Assembly (NCBI GenBank): GCA_964537825.1
Contig: CAZIDL010000023.1
Coordinates: 1-35,201 of the forward strand
Length of the DNA: 35,201 bases
Source: CAZIDL01 sp964537825
GTDB taxonomy: Bacteria > Bacteroidota > Bacteroidia > Flavobacteriales_D > CAYVSK01
Reading direction: 5' to 3'
Part shown: positions 8,403-14,822 of the stretch, in pieces
Layout of the letters: each line of letters begins with the position of its first letter
Position numbering within the stretch: the stretch's first letter is position 1
Program-made: the position numbers and the translations under genes
The notes under the pieces: generated by a model
What the model was told of the DNA's origin: nothing
The model's input: the letters and a program-made list of their open reading frames with translations, nothing else
Databases searched by the model: none

Positions 8403-9296
8403 ATGGCGAACCTAAAGGAAGTCCGGAACCGCATCTCTTCGGTCAATTCGACCAAGCAGATCACATCGGCCATGAAAATGGTCGCAGCGGCCAAGTTGCG
8501 CAAAGCACAGGAGGCGATCACGACCATGCGCCCCTATGCCGAAAAGCTTCAGGAGATCCTCCAAAGCTTGAGCGCTAGCCTGGATACTTCCGAGAACGTT
8601 TATGCCCAACAGCGCGAGATCAATAAAGTACTCCTCGTACCGATCACCTCAAACCGCGGGCTTTGCGGTGCTTTTAACAACAACGTCATCAAGCAGACCC
8701 AAAGCTTGATCGATGGGGAACATCGCTCTCATGAGGTCCAACTCCTTCCGATCGGCAAAAAGGTCAAAGACGAGTACCGGAAGGATCCGATGCTCGTCGG
8801 GGCCAAAGAAGGGTATTATGACGATCTGGAAGACCTGTACAACGACCTGAGCTTTGAGCAAGTAGCCCCGGTGGCCGAACGGATCATGGAAGCATTTGCG
8901 GCTGAGCGTGTGGACCGGGTGCAATTGATCTACAATCGATTCAAGAACCCGGCCCAACAATTCGTAACGGTGGAGGACTTCCTTCCGATCGATCCCTCCG
9001 GTCAAAGGGAAGACGAAACCTCAAGGAGTACGGACCACATCTTCGAACCGAGCAAGGAAGAGATCGTGGAGGATCTGATCCCGCGTTCGCTCAAGACCCA
9101 GTTCTACAAAGCGCTCTTGGATTCGCATGCCGGAGAGCATGGAGCTAGAATGACGGCCATGCATCAAGCCACGGACAATGCCACAGAGATCCTTCAAGAA
9201 CTCCGGCTAACCTATAACAAGGTAAGACAGGCAACGATCACGAACGAGATCCTCGAGATCGTGAGCGGTGCCGATGCGCTCGAAGAAGGCGATTAA
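8403..9296 (+). CDS. atpG: ATP synthase F1 subunit gamma
   Basis: A 297-residue central rotor shaft subunit. The N-terminal coiled-coil helix has the hallmark pattern RISSVNSTKQITSAMKMVAA (residues 10-29), and the C-terminal helix ends in ATDNATEILQELRLTYNKVR followed by QATITNEILEIV. The start is preceded by a purine-rich AAAAGGGAGG (8392-8401), a stronger Shine-Dalgarno match than most genes here have. It is the last atp gene in the cluster and converges on gldH with 30 bp between stop codons and no clear terminator. Confidence 0.96.
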   Translation: MANLKEVRNRISSVNSTKQITSAMKMVAAAKLRKAQEAITTMRPYAEKLQEILQSLSASLDTSENVYAQQREINKVLLVPITSNRGLCGAFNNNVIKQTQSLIDGEHRSHEVQLLPIGKKVKDEYRKDPMLVGAKEGYYDDLEDLYNDLSFEQVAPVAERIMEAFAAERVDRVQLIYNRFKNPAQQFVTVEDFLPIDPSGQREDETSRSTDHIFEPSKEEIVEDLIPRSLKTQFYKALLDSHAGEHGARMTAMHQATDNATEILQELRLTYNKVRQATITNEILEIVSGADALEEGD

Positions 9297-9326
9297 TCCG
9301 CCTTTTCAATAAAGATCCCCCGGAAT

Positions 9327-9866
9327 TCAGCGGCCCTGAACAGCGTCCTTTTGGACGGCCACATCTTCCCCGCTCATGTTCTTCTTAAGGAGAAGACCGA
9401 CGCCCATCACATTAGGCAATTCCTTCATCGGCATTCGATGCTGGACTTCGATCTTGTATTTCCCTTTTTCCTTGAAATGAAGCTCCTCGACGAGCGTAGC
9501 CTTTCGATCACAGATATCTCCGGAGCAATCGCTTTCTAGCCGGACATTGCCGTTCTTTTTCTCTTTGATAAGGATGGAGTGATCCTTCTCCCTGGTGCTA
9601 CCTGAAGGGCTCTTGATCTTCGTCCTTAGCTTAAGATGGGAAGCCGGGAACCCCTTATGAACGTGCCGGAAGTCGAGGAGCATTTTATAAGAGACCGAAC
9701 TGTCCTTGATCTCAGGAGTGAAGGTAAGGCTCCTTCCTTTCTTCCAAACCTTGTTGGGAAAGTCCTCGATGTGCTCTTTATACGCATTGCCCCCGGAGCA
9801 TCCAAAGGCAGTGATAAGGATAAGACAGGCAGCAAAACGATACAAGGATCGGATCATATGACACAT
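9327..9866 (-). CDS. gldH: Gliding motility lipoprotein GldH
   Basis: A 179-residue lipoprotein from the ATG at 9866 (or 176 residues from 9857). The N-terminus MCHMIRSLYRFAACLILITA leads to the lipidation cysteine C23 in TAFGC. The body matches the GldH pattern: an early PNKVWKKG, a strand DFRHVHKGFPASHLKLR, and the conserved C-terminal FKEKGKYKIEVQHRMPMKEL followed by GVGL. GldH is known from flavobacterial gliding and type IX secretion as an envelope lipoprotein needed for motility; its biochemical role is unresolved. The frame stays open upstream to 9953, but a near-perfect promoter at 9882-9911 makes the shorter start right. The A-rich leader AATAATAAA just before 9866 is typical of initiation regions in this phylum. 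Confidence 0.82.
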   Translation of the reverse strand: MCHMIRSLYRFAACLILITAFGCSGGNAYKEHIEDFPNKVWKKGRSLTFTPEIKDSSVSYKMLLDFRHVHKGFPASHLKLRTKIKSPSGSTREKDHSILIKEKKNGNVRLESDCSGDICDRKATLVEELHFKEKGKYKIEVQHRMPMKELPNVMGVGLLLKKNMSGEDVAVQKDAVQGR

Positions 9867-9881
9867 TTTATTATTAAGGGA

Positions 9882-9911
9882 TAAAGATAACTGCTGAAGC
9901 AAAAACTGCAA
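9882..9911 (-). promoter_or_regulatory. Promoter for gldH
   Basis: The minus strand has TTG (9911-9909), a 19-bp spacer, then TATCTTTA (9889-9882), one mismatch from TAnnTTTG. The spacing is exactly that of the Bacteroidota primary sigma consensus. The leader to the ATG at 9866 is about 10-15 nt. Confidence 0.65.
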
Positions 9912-9986
9912 GGAACAAAGCAGGGGACCAAAAGGCCCTGGAAAATCCAACATGATCGGAAAAACGAGATTTTTATTCGTTTTTTG

Positions 9987-10016
9987 TTGTTCCTTCGGAA
10001 CGAACTCCTATTTTTG
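9987..10016 (+). promoter_or_regulatory. Promoter for the HTH gene, with an inverted repeat in the spacer
   Basis: TTG (9987-9989), a 19-bp spacer and TATTTTTG (10009-10016) give a full match to TTG-N19-TAnnTTTG. The spacer carries the inverted repeat GTTCC-TTC-GGAAC (9989-10001), well placed for a regulator such as the encoded HTH protein to block polymerase. Confidence 0.7.
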
Positions 10017-10058
10017 CCACTAGAATCATCATCAAAATCACCTGAAAAAGAAAGGATC

Positions 10059-10325
10059 ATGGGCATCATCAAGATCGTCGACCGATTGCGCTACATGGAT
10101 TACCTTATCAAAAAGGAATCCACAGGTTCCCCTCAGGAATTCGCACGGAGGATCGGTCTTTCGAGAAGCATGCTATACGAGAACATCGATGAAATGCGGA
10201 CTCTGGGAGCTCCAATCCGATATGACCGGAAACGAAAGACCTTTTTCTATTACCGTCCGTTCGAGTTACGCATCGATTTTGAAGACCGATCTCACCTGAA
10301 TGAGGAAAAGAAGCAATCTGCATAG
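10059..10325 (+). CDS. Small helix-turn-helix DNA-binding protein
   Basis: An 88-residue protein from the ATG at 10059, preceded by AAAGGA. Residues 1-65 form a winged-helix/HTH_11-like domain: IVDRLRYMDYLIKKESTGSP, then the helix-turn-helix EFARRIGLSRSMLYENIDEM (28-47), then a beta wing ending in KTFFYYRPFELRI. It resembles small HTH proteins common in Bacteroidota that start with a similar helix and end soon after the wing. No sensor or effector domain follows. The longer frame from 9984 is excluded because it starts within the promoter. The adjacent structured-RNA region starts about 75 bp downstream on the same strand, so the two could be co-transcribed. Target genes are unknown; autoregulation is suggested by the inverted repeat in its promoter. 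Confidence 0.75.
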   Translation: MGIIKIVDRLRYMDYLIKKESTGSPQEFARRIGLSRSMLYENIDEMRTLGAPIRYDRKRKTFFYYRPFELRIDFEDRSHLNEEKKQSA

Positions 10326-10646
10326 GAAATTTACGGACGATCAGGAAATTTTTGATCCCGTCCAATGCTAAGGTAATTCAGCTTCTTTTCTTTGAAATGC
10401 GATGAACGAATGATCGATGTTCATCTGCCGGGGGAACCTGAAAACCCGAAAGATCGAGTAGGGGTGAACGAAAAACCTGAGGATCATATGGAGAAGGCGA
10501 ATAGCGAGCTGAAGTACTCGACCCTACGGGGTCGAACGCTCATGAAAAAGCGGTTTTGATCGGTCAGAGGAGGACGGACTTTGGTCCGTTGACCGACAAG
10601 AGCATGAAGCCCTCTTTCCGGGATCTTTTCCGGGAAAGAGGCATCA

Positions 10647-10686
10647 AGAAGCTCAAACCCCGAAAGGGGAGTGAGTGATCCGTGCG
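10647..10686 (+). repeat. Copy 1 of a paired word duplication
   Basis: AGAAGCTCAAA (10647-10657) is followed after 19 bp by GATCCGTGCG (10677-10686). The same two words in the same order recur at 11204-11229 with a shorter spacer. In copy 1 the spacer holds the GNRA hairpin. Confidence 0.45.
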
Positions 10687-10689
10687 TGG

Positions 10690-10730
10690 GAAGTGGAGGA
10701 GTGGCCTTCGGGCCCTCCTCCCTTCTTTTC
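10690..10730 (+). terminator. UUCG-capped intrinsic terminator
   Basis: GAAG (10690-10693), GGAGGAG (10695-10701) and GGCC (10703-10706) pair with GGCC, CTCCTCC and CTTC (10711-10725) around a TTCG loop, with two single bulged T residues. TTTTC follows. The stem has 15 paired positions and is the strongest in the region. Confidence 0.65.
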
Positions 10731-11029
10731 TAACTTCCACTCCAAGCAACTTCCTTCTCCTTGTCTTGGAAAGAAGATCCCCTGAATGAAAAGCATAGGA
10801 TCTCGAATAAAAAAATGAGGGATCAAGCTTGACCAAAGCAGCAACTAAGGCTTGAAGCTTTTGCCCGGGTCGATAAATATCAAAAAGTTGCCGAAATTCG
10901 GACAAGATATTGAGAACGAATTCTCTATAAAGAAAGAGATAGGAGTTTGGATCTTTACGAACAATGGGGGAAGAAGCTCCTTCGTTAAGGTTTTAGATCC
11001 AAAAGGAAGGGTCAAAAGGTGAAGAAAAA
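10731..11029. other. Hairpin-rich gap, no gene seen
   Basis: No supported ORF. It contains GAGAA-cgaa-TTCTC (10912-10925) and a larger nested structure, GGATCT (10949-10954) with AGATCC (10995-11000) enclosing ACGAA (10957-10961) with TTCGT (10981-10985). The density of inverted repeats is higher than in the other gaps of this window. A 113-residue minus-strand frame (10564-10905) crosses the left part but lacks any recognisable protein feature. Confidence 0.4.
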
Positions 11030-11114
11030 GTGAAGGTCCCACGGGGGTTCTCCTGGATCTTCGGGGTCTTTCTGGTCGGACAGGAAGCTCCCGTTGGTGA
11101 CCTTCACCTTTTTT
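11030..11114. terminator. Long-stem branched structure, possibly a bidirectional terminator
   Basis: GTGAAGGTC (11030-11038) and CCACGGG (11039-11045) pair with CCCGtTGG (11090-11097) and GACCTTCAC (11099-11107), giving a stem of about 16 bp closed by an inner branched region (TCCTG/CAGGA and smaller hairpins). TTTTTT (11109-11114) follows on the plus strand, and the minus strand also has a T-run beyond the other arm. A competing arm AAAAGGTGAAG (11014-11024) can pair with CTTCACCTTTT (11103-11113), so two folds exclude each other. Confidence 0.5.
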
Positions 11115-11203
11115 CTGCCTTCTAAATGTAGAGACGGGATCTTTAAGCATCGGGTCCCTTTGGAGGCGCTAAAAAGTTCAAACTTTCTACCGTCCTCTTT
11201 TGG

Positions 11204-11229
11204 AGAAGCTCAAAAAAAGGATCCGTGCG
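11204..11229 (+). repeat. Copy 2 of a paired word duplication
   Basis: AGAAGCTCAAA (11204-11214) and GATCCGTGCG (11220-11229) repeat the words at 10647-10686, here 5 bp apart and overlapping the minus-strand terminator of the ABC permease gene. Two exact matches in the same order suggest a decayed duplication rather than chance. Confidence 0.45.
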
Positions 11230-11238
11230 GATGATCCT
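11212..11238 (-). terminator. Intrinsic terminator of the iron/ABC operon
   Basis: On the minus strand AGGATC (11238-11233) pairs with GATCCT (11223-11218), with a 9-nt loop and then TTTTTT (to 11212). It starts 6 bp after the permease stop codon at 11244. Confidence 0.7.
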
Positions 11239-11243
11239 GTGAT

Positions 11244-12437
11244 CTAGGAGGGGTGATCCACAGCCGTACGTAGCTGTTGGTCGAGAAGAAGCTTGTTCGC
11301 CCCATTGATAACAATAATCACCAAAAGAGCTATCATAAGGGTCCACGCCGAAGGCCAAGTGGCCATATCAAAGCCAGCCGATTCGAACAGGTCAACATAG
11401 ATCCCACGAAGGAATAGCGCCGCAAGAACAGCTCCTACCATCACCGAGGCACTAAAAGTCCCCATGAGGACAATATAAACCCTTCCGATCCGGTGAAGGT
11501 CGTAACCGAGCAAGTAGAGTTTTTGGATCGTTCGCTGGTTCTTGATGATCAAAAGCCGGAAACTAATGATCAAAAGCCACGCGGCCAGAAGAATGATGAT
11601 CCCGGCAGTACCACCCACGATCCCGATCCCAATATCCAAAAGGGAGGCCAGCTTCCCCGTCTTCCTGCTTCCTCCCTGGATCTCGTAATCCGCCTTCTCC
11701 GCAAAAGCGAAAAGTTCTGAAGCAGAAGGGTCCGCTGCAGCTACGATGAGACGGGAGGGATCCTTTTTTTCACCTTCCCCGAAACGTTCATTGGCCCATT
11801 CCATAAAGGACCAGGGAACCAGGATCGAGTTGATACGGTCCGAAAAGGCCACGATACGGCTTTCGAACTCCTTGGACCCACTATTCCCCGAGATACTGAT
11901 CTTAAAGCTCACCTGACTGACGGCGTTCTTCGAGATCTTAGGGAGCCCCTGGCTTCTTGCGAACCCAAAATTGTAAAGAGCTATGTAGTGGGAAGGGACG
12001 ACGATCGGAAGGAATTCGGACTCCTTGTGCCAATGCCATTCACCCGTTTCGATATCCATAAAACGATCAGGAATGGCCTCGAAGAAAAGCTTCGTCCGGA
12101 AGCCCGGCATCTTCTCTTTTTTCCCGGTCGATGCACTGATCCTGAAGTTTCCGGTCCGAAAGGGAGCAAGATCCTCGACGAAGGGCTTCTTACGGATCTT
12201 ACGGATCTCGGAGCTGTCGAAGCTGGAAGAGCCGACCCCGACATTCTCCAGCATGGAGACTTTTTTGTTCAGGATGTAGTAGCTCGGATCCCATATCCCA
12301 CTATTCCCGCCTACGACCGGCTGAAGATCGAAATAGAGCTGAAGTCCGGTCAAGAGGACCGAAAAACCCAACAGGCATCCCACAAGGGCTCCGATGATCT
12401 GGGACCGGTCGATGCCTCGAAGGATGAGTCGTTTCAT
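11244..12437 (-). CDS. FtsX-like ABC transporter permease
   Basis: A 397-residue membrane protein with the MacB/FtsX layout: one N-terminal helix (about residues 13-34), a large extracytoplasmic domain (35-265), then three helices (about 268-297, 320-345 and 361-381). The loop between the second and third helices, KNQRTIQKLYLLGYDLHRIG, resembles the coupling segment of FtsX-type permeases that contacts the ATPase. Its start overlaps the stop of the ATPase gene by 4 bp (ATGA), so the two are probably translationally coupled. Such pairs act on envelope substrates, peptidoglycan hydrolases or lipoproteins rather than classic solute import. The substrate cannot be read from sequence. It lies last in a unit that starts with the iron permease and is followed at once by a terminator. 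Confidence 0.8.
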   Translation of the reverse strand: MKRLILRGIDRSQIIGALVGCLLGFSVLLTGLQLYFDLQPVVGGNSGIWDPSYYILNKKVSMLENVGVGSSSFDSSEIRKIRKKPFVEDLAPFRTGNFRISASTGKKEKMPGFRTKLFFEAIPDRFMDIETGEWHWHKESEFLPIVVPSHYIALYNFGFARSQGLPKISKNAVSQVSFKISISGNSGSKEFESRIVAFSDRINSILVPWSFMEWANERFGEGEKKDPSRLIVAAADPSASELFAFAEKADYEIQGGSRKTGKLASLLDIGIGIVGGTAGIIILLAAWLLIISFRLLIIKNQRTIQKLYLLGYDLHRIGRVYIVLMGTFSASVMVGAVLAALFLRGIYVDLFESAGFDMATWPSAWTLMIALLVIIVINGANKLLLDQQLRTAVDHPS

Positions 12438-13075
12438 AGGTCGAAGGTCCTGTCGTAATGAAGCCCGTATGGATCCTCGAGCGATGCCAGAAGAAGTCCT
12501 GCCCCTTCCGCCTTTACGACCTCCTCGATGAGTTCAGTGGCTTTCCCCACATTTTCGGGGTCGAGATGGCTGAAGGGTTCATCCAGCAAAAGGAATCGCA
12601 ACGGTTGACAAAGGGCCCGAATGATGGCGACCCTTTGTTTTTGCCCGGTGGAAAGCTTATAGACAGGCTTCTCCCATTGGTCCTCGATGCAGAGCCGTTC
12701 GGTCATGTTAAGAACGCGCTCTTCTCCAAAATGCTCCGTCAATCGGTCCTTGAGCATGATGTTCTCCCGGACGCTCAGTTCTTCGAAGAGCTTCAGGTCC
12801 TGAAAGACCATACCCATCTCTTCCCTTCTTAAACGACTTAGCTCACGCCTCGATAAGGAATGGATGGTCTTGCCGTCCCATCTTACGGTCCCCCGATGAT
12901 CCTTTCGGATACCGTAAAGAATACCCAGGAACGTGGTCTTTCCGGATCCGGAAGAGGCCCTTACCAAGACCCGCTCACCGTCCCGGATCTCGAGGTCCTT
13001 CTCCCATATCCCTGAGGCACTCAGGTCCCGGTCCTTCAGCGGATACGGACAGAGCTGCTCGGTCCGTAAGCTCAT
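12434..13075 (-). CDS. ABC transporter ATP-binding protein with atypical motifs
   Basis: A 213-residue ABC ATPase. The Walker A region is ASSGSGKT (residues 40-47), where the usual first glycine is alanine. The Q-loop is FQD (Q92), the signature is LSTGQ (141-145, normally LSGGQ), and Walker B is FLLLDEPFSHLD (161-172) with the catalytic glutamate E166. The switch histidine, normally in a THD triplet, is missing: the corresponding stretch reads LLLASLEDPYG. The N-terminal 30 residues lack the usual start of a LolD/FtsE-type protein. It partners the FtsX-like permease that overlaps it by 4 bp and follows the DUF4836-like gene by 10 bp. ATP binding is likely; hydrolysis may be slow or altered. 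Confidence 0.85.
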   Translation of the reverse strand: MSLRTEQLCPYPLKDRDLSASGIWEKDLEIRDGERVLVRASSGSGKTTFLGILYGIRKDHRGTVRWDGKTIHSLSRRELSRLRREEMGMVFQDLKLFEELSVRENIMLKDRLTEHFGEERVLNMTERLCIEDQWEKPVYKLSTGQKQRVAIIRALCQPLRFLLLDEPFSHLDPENVGKATELIEEVVKAEGAGLLLASLEDPYGLHYDRTFDL

Positions 13076-13085
13076 CCTTGCAGGA

Positions 13086-14780
13086 TCAAAGAGCTCGCAT
13101 TAAGGTGCCGGAATTATCATCGAGCTTCTTGAGAATGCGGCCAAGGCTGTTCCCGTCACCTTCTTTAAGCATAAGGGTGACCTTTAGCCCGTTCCCCTCG
13201 AAATTCTTCGCATCGATGCGCTTCAGGATGCTCGTAGCGTTGGTCAACACCTTCTCGCTGGGTGCCATTCTTCCCTCTGTGAGGAAATCACGAACTTTTT
13301 GGGGATATTCCTGAAGATCGAGGAGCATGGAAGCGCTGCCGGAACTGCTGGCGAAAAGGCTTCCCATTTCATCGTCGGTAAGGCTGGGAGAAAAACCGCC
13401 GCTATAAAGCTTCTTCACAGCTTTTTCATGGCTTCCGACCATGATCTTGTTCTCCTTCCATCCGAGGAAGATCGGGAAATCGGTCATATCGAGCCGGTAA
13501 TGATCGCCCACCGCCTTGACGCTATCGTGCTTCAGAAGCTTCTTTTCGATCTGTTCCTTGATATAAGGCGTCCGGGTCTTGACCAAGAATGAGAATTTCG
13601 GGTACAGCTGAGATTCGGTCTTCTCAACTCGCTTCATTCCGCTAAATCCCATCCTATTTCCTTTACCCTTCTCGCTTTCCTCCTTGCGCACAAGATCCAT
13701 ATAAGTTCGCTCATACGTACCGAATCCGTTCACTGTGGCCACCATATCACCGCTCAAAGAGCCCATCACCTTCTTCAGCTCGATCCCCTGCTCCTGCTTC
13801 ATCTCTTTCTCCGCTTCCATGATCCCTTCACCTCCTTTTTCCTTAGCTATCCCGTAAACGGCATCAGGGTGAAAGGCCATTGAAAATCCCATATAGGCCT
13901 TCTTAGGGAGATAGCTCATCAATTCCTTATCGAGGCCGCCTTTGATCAGCTTTTTGATCTTCTCATCGGACCAATCTTCGTTATTGGTGTAGTGAGTGAG
14001 TTCGATGGAGTTCGGTTCAAAAGCCAAATAGGAGTGCATCGTGGTTTTCTTCAGGCCTTTTTCGGTCTTTCCAGGGGCCTCTTCGAACTCCTCCTTCACT
14101 TCCGAGGGCATGTTCTTAAAAGAGATCCAGTTACTGATATCCTTTCTTCCATCCATGAAGTTCTGAAAGTCCTTATTACTGTTGACCAACGAGCTTTTAC
14201 CCTTCAGGCCCATAAGGCGAGTGGCCTCTTCCTTAACAGCCTTTGATTCCGTCCCGTGATCCATAGAGGTTAAGAAAAGGATGCGCGAACCGTCCCACAC
14301 CAAAAAGGTCCGCTGGGCCGACAGATAAGAACGCCCCCCCTCTTTTTTAACCTTCATCTTGTCCGGAGCTCCTGTTGCTTTGAGCAGCTTGTCAACATTG
14401 CTACGGAACTTGCCGCGATCGGACATCGCAGCGACCACCCCGACCTTTCCTTGTTTTTCTTTTCCTTTTACATAATGGAACGAGTAGACCTCGCGTGAAA
14501 GATCGATGCCCAAACTCAACGGATCCTTGAGGAACGCCTGGAGCATCTTCTGCATCTCCGGCGAAACGTTCTTCATCTCCTTCTTGATCATATCGAGGGA
14601 CTTGTACTCGGATGAACTCTTGAGATCGGCCTTTTCGGCGATGGCCTGAACATCATAGGCCGCAACCCAATCCGCCTTTTTCGGGATCGTGTTCGTGTGC
14701 TGGGGTGCCTTGGAACAGGCGAATAAAAGGAAAGGGATCAGGTAGAGAAGAGTGCTTGGTCTACGCATGGCTCGGATCAT
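13086..14780 (-). CDS. DUF4836-like lipoprotein
   Basis: A 564-residue protein with a lipoprotein signal, LLYLIPFLLFAC, and lipidation site C22. Just after it, IPKKADWVAAYDVQAIAEKA (residues 33-52) resembles the opening of DUF4836 proteins, a Bacteroidota family of unknown function in which a similar sequence describes a first strand and helix. The body is charged and repeats a strand-rich pattern without catalytic motifs I recognise. The central region holds low-complexity Lys/Glu stretches (around residues 385-400). A second ATG at 14768 is also possible. It sits 42 bp after the iron permease gene and 10 bp before the ABC ATPase on the same strand, so it is probably co-transcribed with both. 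Confidence 0.65.
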   Translation of the reverse strand: MIRAMRRPSTLLYLIPFLLFACSKAPQHTNTIPKKADWVAAYDVQAIAEKADLKSSSEYKSLDMIKKEMKNVSPEMQKMLQAFLKDPLSLGIDLSREVYSFHYVKGKEKQGKVGVVAAMSDRGKFRSNVDKLLKATGAPDKMKVKKEGGRSYLSAQRTFLVWDGSRILFLTSMDHGTESKAVKEEATRLMGLKGKSSLVNSNKDFQNFMDGRKDISNWISFKNMPSEVKEEFEEAPGKTEKGLKKTTMHSYLAFEPNSIELTHYTNNEDWSDEKIKKLIKGGLDKELMSYLPKKAYMGFSMAFHPDAVYGIAKEKGGEGIMEAEKEMKQEQGIELKKVMGSLSGDMVATVNGFGTYERTYMDLVRKEESEKGKGNRMGFSGMKRVEKTESQLYPKFSFLVKTRTPYIKEQIEKKLLKHDSVKAVGDHYRLDMTDFPIFLGWKENKIMVGSHEKAVKKLYSGGFSPSLTDDEMGSLFASSSGSASMLLDLQEYPQKVRDFLTEGRMAPSEKVLTNATSILKRIDAKNFEGNGLKVTLMLKEGDGNSLGRILKKLDDNSGTLMRAL

Positions 14781-14822
14781 TTTGCGGGGACCAATTTATA
14801 CAAAAGCAGAACACCCTGCGAA

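Larger units (their letters stand above)
10401..10730 (+). ncRNA. Candidate structured non-coding RNA (unidentified)
   Basis: The region has no credible ORF but a dense series of stem-loops. They are GATGAAC/GTTCATC (10401-10425), TCGACCC-TACG-GGGTCGA (10518-10535), a compound stem CGGTCA..TGACCG enclosing ACGGAC-TTTG-GTCCGT (10561-10595), CCTCTTTCC/GGAAAGAGG (10611-10641), CTCA-aa-CCCC-GAAA-GGGG-ag-TGAG with a GNRA tetraloop (10652-10675), and a UUCG-capped terminal stem followed by TTTT (10690-10730). The terminal stem is a plausible intrinsic terminator on the plus strand, which sets the orientation. Signature motifs of RNase P RNA, tmRNA, SRP RNA and rRNA were looked for and not found. 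The 5' end is unknown and no promoter matching the consensus lies just upstream, so it may be processed from the HTH transcript. It could also be several unrelated intergenic hairpins. Confidence 0.45.

Noticed and set aside
10652..10700. Resemblance to part of 23S rRNA (AACCCC-GAAA-GGGGAGTGA)
   Set aside because: The similarity is limited to one tetraloop hairpin and a few flanking bases. The surrounding order of conserved 23S segments is absent, so it is most likely chance.
10564..10905. 113-residue minus-strand frame in the hairpin region
   Set aside because: It reads through the stem-loops and terminator, lacks a promoter-like element, and its composition (Arg/Ser/Leu rich, no pattern) does not look like a protein. 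I prefer structured RNA.
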